DNA of 64,000 nt from Rhipidocladum racemiflorum (taxonomy: Eukaryota; Streptophyta; Magnoliopsida; Poales; Poaceae). Positions 57,001-64,000 of the stretch are shown here, piece after piece (position 1 is the stretch's first letter; every line of letters begins with the position of its first letter). The position numbers and the translations under genes are program-made. The DNA is taken from assembly GCA_036346355.1 (NCBI GenBank), contig CM070570.1, positions 49,615,592-49,679,591 of the forward strand, given 5' to 3'. The notes beneath the pieces were generated by a model. The model was not told the DNA's origin. It saw nothing but the letters and a program-made list of their open reading frames with translations, and did not search any database.

Positions 57001-57557
57001 AATCGCGAACCCTAAACGGACACAGCGGCGCAGTCCGAGCCGGTTTCGGGCGGAGACGAAGGCGGGCTGCCATCCACGTGCCACGATCGGACGGCCACTA
57101 TGCGCTCGCGACGCGGCTGGCTCACAACCGTCCAATCGGGATCAGACGGTGTGGGGTTAGGGTTAGGGTTGGGCGCGGCGACGCGGTTGGACCAAGTCAA
57201 GTGGCACGGTCCGACCGGACTCGAGTCTGACTCGGGTTCGGTCGGTGGAACAGTGAAACCCGTTAGATTCTTTTCCAGCGATTTAATATTTAAAAATAAT
57301 TCTAGTAATTCACATAATTCAAGAAAAATAGCAAAATAATCAGAAAAATTCCAGCAAAATTTTGGAAAATACTTTGAGACATTTTGGACTCAAGTAAAAT
57401 ATTTTGAATAAAATTTCATTTAAAATTTCTAATTATTTAGTTATCTCAAAAGGGAATAAATTCATTTAAATCCAAATAAATCCCATAAAATTCCAAAAAT
57501 TCTCAAAAGTACCAAATATCTTTTAAATTAATGAAAAGCAAAAATTGGAGTGTTACA
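54071..57557 (-). repeat. Solo Tekay LTR inside the hAT-2 transposase
   Basis: 3487 bases from TGTATCGGGACC (54071) to GGAGTGTTACA (57557). No PBS lies left of it and no PPT right of it; both flanks are hAT transposase coding sequence, so it is a solo LTR. The flanking pentamers on the - strand are CAGCC and CCCCC, a target duplication with two changes; removing one copy rejoins the hAT frame. The most diverged Tekay LTR here. A four-tract G-run motif is at 57153-57173. Confidence 0.85.
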
Positions 57558-59590
57558 GGCTGTCACTCTCTGTGTCATCCTCATCAAGTAAGGGATCAGC
57601 ATTGGACCTCCCTTTCTCCATCCACTGTCGGATTGGATTTTCAGCATCGCATAATGTAAGCTCCATAAGACACTGGAATGGATCATCTGTCTCTGTGCAC
57701 CTCTGATTTTCTTCAGCTTGAATTCGTAGCCAAAGATTGTAGTTAACGTACACCAACTTATGGAGCTTTTTGTAGGATAAGCGGTTGCGAATTTTGGTGT
57801 GGATGAACGCAAACATACTCCAATTGCGCTCGCACCCGCTGGAAGAAGTGCAATGCGAAACAATCCGCATGGCAAGCTTCTGAAGTGTCGGTGTGTCCGA
57901 ACCGAACACACCCTACCAATGTGCTACAAGTTAACAAAGAGCACAGTAAGTACCAACGAGAGTGGTATTACATTTAAGATGCCAAAAAGAACATACCAGG
58001 AGAAGTTTTATTATCATGTGCCATCTTCGTAGCTAGTGCACCCGCGAACATGCCAATCTTCCTTCTGAAAACTTCAGCCTTGACAATAGCCTGAGCAGCG
58101 CTATCAGTATCTTCAGCCAACACTTCAAACGCATCTTGTAGATTAGGGAAGAAAGTGTTTGTCGTACCGTACGCATAGTGCGTCTGGGGGTTCAAGGCAG
58201 CAGCTACATGAAGTTGAGCGAAACATGTCAGTACAAGTACATTTGCAAGTATAAGCCAAGTTTTGTCAAAAAAGAATGAATTACTGGCATTAATATAAGT
58301 ATCTTGCGTTAAGTCAGCCATTCTTTGTTCCACGACGGCTATGTACTTGTTGAATGTTTGGGGAACATCGTGGAATAAGCTATCATATTCCTGCCGCATG
58401 ATGTTGTACCGTAATAGTACCTCGCTCAACTTAGGCACCCTGTCTTGATCAGCGAAACGCAAGAATGCATACAACGGTTCCACGGAGGCAACAACCGACC
58501 GAAGGTTATCCCACCAGTCCAAACTTGACAGATTAGAGTATATGGACCTCACCTCGACGGTATCAATGAGGCGCGATGATAGAAATTCCTCCGAGGCCAT
58601 CCATTGCAAGAACTTGTCCTTGCGACGAAGGAAACTATCCAAAAACATATAGTTTGTTCCGAAGCGCGTAGCATTCCACTTGACCAACTCGCCCCCGATA
58701 TGCTTCTTCATCATAGCATGCAACTTCGCATGGTTATATAGCCATCGACAGATTTTCCTTGCACTCTCAATGACAGAGGCATGGTCAGGAAACTCTCCAA
58801 TCTGCTTAAGCATCAAATTAATCGTGTGGGCTACACAAGGTTGCCATGCGATGTTGGGGTGCTCTCGTGTGATGAGTTTGCATGGCTTCTTATAGTTAGA
58901 ACTATTGTCTGTGACAATCTGCACAACATTCTTCGGACCAACCTCATCAATTACTGAAGCAATTTCCTGCATCAACAAACAAAATGATCTCTTGCATTGC
59001 ATGATGCATACTTACAAGTTACAACAGATTTGGAAGAGCAACAATGAAAGCAAGTACCCTGCGTAAGTATGTGGCATTCTGAGTTTGGCCCGTTGCATCA
59101 ACGGACTTGTGGAAGAACATAGTGCCATTGCAATATATCATGAAGTTTATAATGCTCATGCGTGTTGGCCCAGTCCAAGAATCGCACATTACTGTTACGC
59201 CATACGTAGGCCATTCTTTCTTGAACTTCACCATCTTCTCCCATATGTCTGATTCATTATCGTCTAAATACTTCCTGTCTATATCTCTCCCACTCGGAGA
59301 TGGAACACCCTCGCCTACAAATGAAGACAACGGATGAAAAATTTAAGCAATTACTCGGCATACAAATGGACACAATCGAAAGCCCACTTACCTCATTTTT
59401 GAGTTTCCCTCACAGCACTAACAAAGTATGGATTGTCTGCTTTCCTCCCCACGATACCAGCCGTGTGGAAGAATTTGGCCCAAGCTGAGCCAATCGCCTG
59501 CCTCGCATTCCTCCCCTTTTGTGACCACTACCCAGTGTCAATCCTTGTTTGCACAGGGCCACGAGCTGTACCAATATTGTAATCCCCCAT
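57558..59590 (-). pseudogene. hAT-2 transposase, main body (DUF659 and hAT dimerisation)
   Basis: Reading from 59590: YNIGTARGPVQTRIDTG, a region ending GRKADNPYFVSAV (near 59415-59450), then the DUF659 block (59019-59330: WPTYGVTVMCDSWTG, SIINFMIYCNGTMFFHKSVD). Next comes the catalytic domain (57974-59002: VVQIVTDNSSNYKKPCKLI, WQPCVAHTINLMLKQIGEF). The hAT C-terminal dimerisation segment follows (57560-57909: GSDTPTLQKLAMRIVSHCTS, SSGCERNWSMF). Introns with GT-AG ends occur at 57924-57996 and about 58968-59061, and one near 59325-59395. A TGG-to-TAG stop sits near 57914. Otherwise one of the best preserved coding regions in the window. The true N-terminus with any BED finger is not seen. Confidence 0.87.
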
Positions 59591-59601
59591 AGATGGTCTT
59601 T

Positions 59602-60186
59602 TGTAACACCCCAATTTTTGCTTTTCATGAATTTAAATGTTATTTTGCACTTTTGTGAATTTTTGGAATTTTCTAGAATTTATTTGGATTTAATTTGAAT
59701 TTATTCCCTTTTGAAATAATTAAAGAATTAAAAGTTTCAAATAAATTTTTGTTGGTAATATTTTATTTGAGTCCCAAATGCCCTAAAATATTTTCTAGAA
59801 TTTTTCTGGGATTTTTCTGAGTATTTTGCTATTTTTCATGAATTAAATGAATTTCTAGAAATTAATTAGAATATTTAATCGCTGGAAAATTGAATCGGTT
59901 TTACTGTTCCTCCGACTGAGTCCGAGTCCGAGTCAGACTCGAGCCCGACCCGAACCACGGTCGAACCGAACCCAAGTCCAACCTAACCCTAACCGCGTGA
60001 CCATGATTTCGCCACGTCACCCGAACCCGAGTCCGACCGAGCCAGCCAAGTCACCTGAGCCCAAACCCCTGCGACTGTTGGATCTTGATCCAATGGTCCA
60101 TGTTGAGCCACGTCACCCAATCCGAATTGGATTCGGATTCCGCCGCCGCAGCCGGGTGGACCTCGGTCTCCGCGAGATTCACGGAA
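59602..60186 (+). repeat. Tekay LTR, 5' part, cut by CACTA-3
   Basis: Starts TGTAACACCCCAATTTTTGC and follows the other Tekay LTRs for 585 bases (through the GCTGGAAAAT and CCGAGTC regions) until the CACTA-3 terminus at 60187. The remainder should continue beyond the far end of CACTA-3. It is inserted in the hAT-2 5' region. Confidence 0.9.
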
Positions 60187-60415
60187 CACTACAAGAAACA
60201 GGGAAAAATTCGTGGGTTTTTTTAAATTCGTGGGCCAAAAAAACCCCACGAATTTATGTATTTTAATTCGTCGGTTTTAAAAAAAGCCCACGTATTTAAT
60301 TAAATTCGTGGGCCCAAAAAAAACGCACGAATTTACATTTTAAATTCGTCGGTTTTCAAACAAGCGCACGACTTTAATTAAATTCGTCGGCTTGGCCCAC
60401 GAATTTAGGCCTCTT
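60187..60415. repeat. Left terminal and subterminal repeats of CACTA-3
   Basis: CACTACAAGAAACAGGG, then alternating AAATTCGTGGG or AAATTCGTCGG and their inverses CCCACGAATT or GCACGAATTT, about ten copies in 200 bases, separated by A/T runs. Confidence 0.93.
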
Positions 60416-60942
60416 AACCTATCGTGCGTCTCCCTCTCTCCCTCTCTCTTTGCTAGCCTCTCACCCGGCCCACCCGCGCGCCTACCTCTCATCCACCCGC
60501 GTTATACGCGCCCCCGCCACCGCCGAAACTCCGCTTGCCGCACGCGGGCGCCGCCTCGCCGTCCCCGTCTCGCCCACCGCGGCGACGGCCAGTTGCCGCC
60601 ACCATCACAGCCGACCACCCTGCGCCCCTCCTGCTCCCCTCGATTGTCGGCCTCGCCTAACTGCCGGTCTGTCGCCCAGTGCCAGCGTCTCCCTGGCCCG
60701 GTTGAAGCCACCCTCGGCTCCTTGGCTCGGACCGTCACTCCCCTGGGCGGCGACGCCCTGCGGCCGATCGGCGCTTTGGAGCCTAGCCGGGGCCAAGAGC
60801 GCTCCTTCCTCCCGCAAGCGGCGACCATCCTGCTGCTCCTCCTCGGGGCCGGCGCAGTCCTGCTTTGCTCCTCAAGCCGAAGCGGCCGTCCCACTGCTGC
60901 TCCTCCGACCGGTGACCTCCCCCTCTTGCCTATCCCCTCTTG
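60416..60942 (+). other. GC-rich 5' region of CACTA-3, possible noncoding first exon
   Basis: Very C-rich with CTCTCC-type repeats (60428-60450). The open frames on all strands are composition effects. A good 5' splice site (GTAAGT at 60943) ends it, so it may be an untranslated or chimeric first exon, perhaps itself captured from a host gene. Confidence 0.4.
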
Positions 60943-61906
60943 TGGTAAGTGGTGGTGAGATCCTAGCTTGTGGATGAAGGGATGAATTCATGTAGCCAAG
61001 GTGTTCGATGAATTGCCGGAACGGGTTGTGGTCATGGTGTTTAGGGGTATTGATGTATGGGCATGCATCCTTTGCTAGTTGGTTGTGAAATGTTAATGTG
61101 GAATTCTTGTGCATTTGCTGTTTCATGAAAAATTCCTTAGGACATGACATGGTAGTACTTATGCTTTACTTTAGATGTATCAATATGCTACTTTGTTCAT
61201 GTGTGATGATTGATAATTAGTCCTAACTATGAACTACGATGTGTGTATGCTTGATTATGAATGCTGTTGTGTTATGCTACCTCATGGTTTACATGTACAT
61301 GGATCAATATGGTTTCACGCTTTAGGCTGGCTACTTGATTGATAATAGAAAGGAGTGAGCTTTCTCCTCTTAGCTAAGTAGACTAATCGGAATTTAGTGA
61401 AGTTTAGATCAAAATAAGCTGAAGAACTAACAAATGCTGCTTCTAGATCTTTAATTTTTCCAAATGCGATTGTGATACCAAAGATCTATCTATTTGCTAT
61501 GTTGATGCTGCTGTTAGTGTTTGAGAAAGTAGAACAAGATTTAAGTGGAACAATTGACTTGATTGACGGTAATTCTATAGTTAATTGGGGATTATGACGA
61601 TATTAAGAATCAAGTCACCATTTTTTTCGTCATTGCAAGTGTAATTAAAATGATGTACCATTATGTTCCCTATGAGAGTTTGCTCGCATGTTGTACCTTG
61701 TACTTGCAGTATTCAGGTGCATATAAACCTATCTTGAAGTGTAAAGTATTACAAGATATCACCAAGGAGGTTTAATGATTGTACTCCTATTGTTCTTATT
61801 CGAATGCTCATTTTGTGGGTCATATATATTTCTGATTCAGATATCGGTATGTTGTGAGTTCAATTATCCTCAGTCACACAGTTCATTTGATGATTCTGCT
61901 CTGCAG
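60943..61906 (+). other. Probable intron of CACTA-3
   Basis: Runs from GTAAGTGG at 60943 to TCTGCTCTGCAG ending at 61906, AT-rich, no supported open frame. T-rich near the 3' end. Confidence 0.45.
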
Positions 61907-62017
61907 GAAGTCTTGAAGATTAGGGGAGAACATTCTGATGACCCTCAAGCTGTATCTACTGAGGTGAAAGGACAATTGAAGGTCACTAGATCATTTGGTG
62001 CAGGCTTTCTGAGACAG
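61907..62017 (+). pseudogene. Captured exon of a POLTERGEIST-like (clade C) protein phosphatase 2C
   Basis: 37 codons in one frame after a proper 3' splice site, reading EVLKIRGEHSDDPQAVSTEV and then KGQLKVTRSFGAGFLRQ. The VKG-x-LKVTR-x-FGAGFL signature is that of plant POL/PLL-type PP2C phosphatases, in the part of the catalytic domain before the PKWN segment. The rest of the phosphatase is not seen, so it cannot be active. It lies within the 5' intronic region of the CACTA-3 transposase, the usual position of transduplicated host fragments. The assignment rests on a motif recalled from the family. Confidence 0.75.
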
Positions 62018-62651
62018 CAGTTGTCTATCTATGCTTTGCTCCTTCTTCTAAACAAGTTGTGAGTACTTGTTCTTTGTTTGTATTTCTCCAGATTGCTCTC
62101 ACACTATTGCTGCCTTTACATTTTGCTTGATGATGCAATTTGGTCAATTGATGAGCTAAATGATTGTAGAAGTAACTTTGGCCTTGAATTAATATATACA
62201 ATCTGTTATTTCTAGACAAGTATTATTTACTATTATTTCTAGACAAGTATTATTTACTGTTATTGATTAGATACTTATCACTTGTGTTTGCATTAAGGAT
62301 CTGCTAGAATGTCTCATACGGTTTGAGAGATTGATATATATATTATCACTTGCAAATGTTTTTGTCTGTGAGTGGATGTCCTATTTACTAGAGAGGTCAT
62401 GCCGAAATTTTGTACATTCGGTGACTTAGTTTTAAGCCGGTTTTAAAGAGTTAAAAGGTTGGTTTCAGTCTTTTAGTAGAGGTAATAAGTCTTTTAGCTA
62501 AGTGGATGTCCTATTTACTAGAATGTAGGTTGTTGCATGGGGCCTGTGACGTGCGAGTGATCCAACGTGATTTCGGCCACATAACCCTGTTGTCTTTGTC
62601 ACCTAAGCCACGGTCGTACGTTGACATCGTTTCATTTGTATAGGTTTGAGA
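62018..62651 (+). other. Probable second intron or untranslated region of CACTA-3
   Basis: AT-rich, with CTATTTACTAGA repeated at 62380 and 62510 and TATTATTTCTAGACAAG repeated at about 62205 and 62230. A 3' splice site TTTGTATAG precedes the TNP2 start. No gene. Confidence 0.45.
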
Positions 62652-63353
62652 ATGGGTGACGATCGAAGGCGATGTATGACGGATGGAGGAGTGATGGGGG
62701 CACTCAAGGGAATGGGGCAGATCACGGATGCTTTCTTGAAGCAAGCATTATTTGGAGGAGCTGAATATGTGTATTGCCGTGTACCCTCTGCAAGAATAAC
62801 AGCTACTACAGCAAGGATATAGTGCTTGATATCACATTTGTAAAAGCGGGTTCATGCCTAACTATTTGGTGTGGCACCATCATGGAGAGGCGCGAGGCGA
62901 GGCCATTGAGTCGGACCATGGGGAGGATCACGATCGGATGGAAGAGATGCTGGATGATCTTGGCAGGGGGATTGAATTTAACTCGGGGGAGGCGTCACAG
63001 TCGGAGGAGGTTAAGGAATTCTATAGGCTCCTTGACGCCTCGGATGAGAAGCTGCATGACTTGACCAATGTGACCGTCCTGCAGGCGGTTACACGGCTTA
63101 TGTCGATGAAGTCGAAGTTCAACTTTTCGAACAAATGCTTCAACGCTTTGCTTGAATTTATGAATGATGTCCTTCCACCTAACCACAAGATGCCAAAGGG
63201 TTTGTACCAATCGAAAAAGTTGATGGCCGGCCTCGGGATGAATTACCAGAAGATTGATGTGTGTGAGAATAATTGCATGCTGTTTTGGAAAGATCATGAC
63301 AAGGATACTCATTGTATGCATTGTGGTAAGTGTAGATTCGTTGAGGTGGTAGA
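62652..63353 (+). pseudogene. TNP2: TNP2-type transposase of CACTA-3, N-terminal part
   Basis: The ATG at 62652 gives MGDDRR, then in alternating frames the transposase-associated domain: MTDGG, ITDAFLKQA, CTLCKNNSYYSKDIVLD (near 62780-62830) and FMPNYLVWHHHGEA (near 62850). From 62854 an open frame of about 165 codons carries DHDRMEEMLDDLG, FYRLLDASDEKLHDLTN, KFNFSNKCFNALLEFMNDVL and GMNYQKIDVCENNCMLFWKD, ending in the CHCGKC-like zinc region CMHCGKCRFVEVV. The Tekay LTR at 63354 cuts it. Two frame changes before 62854. Confidence 0.87.
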
Positions 63354-64000
63354 TGTAACACCCCAAAATTTTGCTTTCCTTAAATTCATGTGTGATTTGG
63401 CACTTTGGTGAATTTTTGGAATTTTCTGGAATTTATTTGGATTTATTTGGAATTTATTTGAATTTATTCCATTTTGAAATAATTAAAGAATTTAATTTTG
63501 CAAATAAAATTTTGTTGGAAATATTTTATTTGAGTCCAAAATGATCCAAAATATTTTCCAGAATTTTTCTGGAATTTTTCTGAGTCATTTGCTATTTTTA
63601 ATGAATTAAATGAATTATCAGGAATTATTTTAAATATTAAATCGCTGGAAAATCCAACTCGGGTCAAATCTTGTTCATCCGACCGAAGTCGGACTCGAGT
63701 CGACCGAGCAGATTGACTCGACCGAACCCACTCCTAACCCTAATCCATCCCAACCGTTGGATCAAGATCCAACGGTGAGATCCGCTTCGACCAGGCGGCG
63801 AGTGTCGGGACCGGACCGTCGCGCCGCGATCGTGGCGTTGGTTGTGCCACGCGTGGACGGCCACGATTTCGTCGTCTTCACCGAGTCCGAAGCTGGACTC
63901 GCCGCCGCGCCCGCCGTAGCAAATTAGGTTTCCGCTCTAGGTACGTAACGCCGAGGCTATTTAAAGCGTGAGACGTCCCCCGAGGTTGCCCTCATCCTTG
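63354..64000 (+). repeat. Tekay LTR (first 647 bases) inserted in CACTA-3 TNP2
   Basis: TGTAACACCCCAAAATTTTGC and onward match 6970-7625 very closely, including the CCGTTGGATC dyad near 63752 and TATTTAAAG near 63958. It runs off the window. Same orientation and subfamily as Tekay-A. Confidence 0.93.

Larger units (their letters stand above)
52927..59601 (-). mobile_element. hAT-2: autonomous-type hAT element, right end outside window
   Basis: The left terminus TAGGGTTGGCTATTGAG at 52927 is followed by GAGCTC/AGCTCG-rich subterminal sequence typical of grass hAT elements. The transposase gene lies on the - strand (53466-59590). Three later insertions split it: a MITE (53131-53378), a solo LTR (54071-57557) and a Tekay LTR from 59602. 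The far terminus and TSD are not visible. Confidence 0.82.
60187..64000 (+). mobile_element. CACTA-3: left part of a CACTA transposon
   Basis: The left terminus CACTACAAGAAACAGGG at 60187 (candidate TSD copy GAA just before it) is followed by AATTCGTGGG/CCCACGAATT subterminal repeats, a GC-rich first-exon-like region, a PP2C-derived exon and the TNP2 start on the + strand. A Tekay LTR interrupts it from 63354. The right end lies outside the window. Its subterminal motif differs from CACTA-1 and CACTA-2. Confidence 0.9.

Noticed and set aside
57153..57173. Interstitial telomere repeat
   Set aside because: Only two TTAGGG-like units, and the plant telomere unit is TTTAGGG; listed as a G-run motif instead.
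60392..60977. Open frames of up to 188 codons upstream of CACTA-3 TNP2
   Set aside because: Two + frames and a - frame are open together. It may be a noncoding first exon but is not supported as protein-coding.

Overview
The window reads as intergenic heterochromatin of a grass (Poaceae) genome made almost entirely of nested transposable elements; I found no intact host gene, tRNA gene or CRISPR array. The grass assignment is an inference. It rests on Tekay/Del chromoviruses with LTRs of about 3.4 kb starting TGTAACACCCC, a SIRE/Maximus copia, CACTA elements with TNP2 and TNP1-like genes, plant-type hAT and MULE transposases and a plant 5S rRNA-like piece. Nearly every coding region is frameshifted or carries stops. 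Many LTR-LTR differences are clustered in a way that suggests consensus error, so some frameshifts may be artefacts.

Layout. 1-10439: Tekay-A, + strand, with its 5' LTR cut by the window edge. It sits in Tekay-B (10440-16136, - strand), which retains an LTR, PBS, a pre-gag ORF0 and gag. Tekay-B in turn lies against the stop codon of a Mutator-like transposase (16141-18864, -). 20030-20172: a MITE with a 5-bp TSD. 20244-23830: hAT-1, bounded by 8-bp TSDs, with a decayed transposase. 23904-24070: small inverted repeats. 25549-25798: a hAT-type MITE.

26711-48397: CACTA-1, 21.7 kb, TSD AGA. On the - strand it carries TNP2 (32553-35874) and a TNP1-like gene with a C-terminal C48/Ulp1-like protease (27184-30829). 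Clusters of subterminal-type repeats also lie inside it, upstream of both genes. A complete SIRE-type copia (37038-47257, TSD GGCAG) is inserted in it.

49139-49935: non-autonomous hAT-3 (8-bp TSD). 50382-51559: non-autonomous CACTA-2 (TSD ACC), containing a 5S rRNA-derived segment. From 52927 to beyond 59601: hAT-2 (- strand), split by a second copy of the 25549 MITE, by a solo Tekay LTR (54071-57557) inside its coding sequence, and by another Tekay LTR (from 59602). That LTR is cut by CACTA-3 (from 60187), which holds a captured PP2C exon and a TNP2 start; its TNP2 is cut by a fifth Tekay LTR (from 63354).

The elements do not form a pathway. The window is a stratigraphic record: hAT-2, the MULE and CACTA-1 are older layers, and the copia and Tekay copies are younger. 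Most informative are the captured 5S and PP2C sequences, the protease-bearing CACTA gene with internal repeat clusters, the hairpin at the CACTA-1 right end, and the loss of ORF0 from Tekay-A between short direct repeats.
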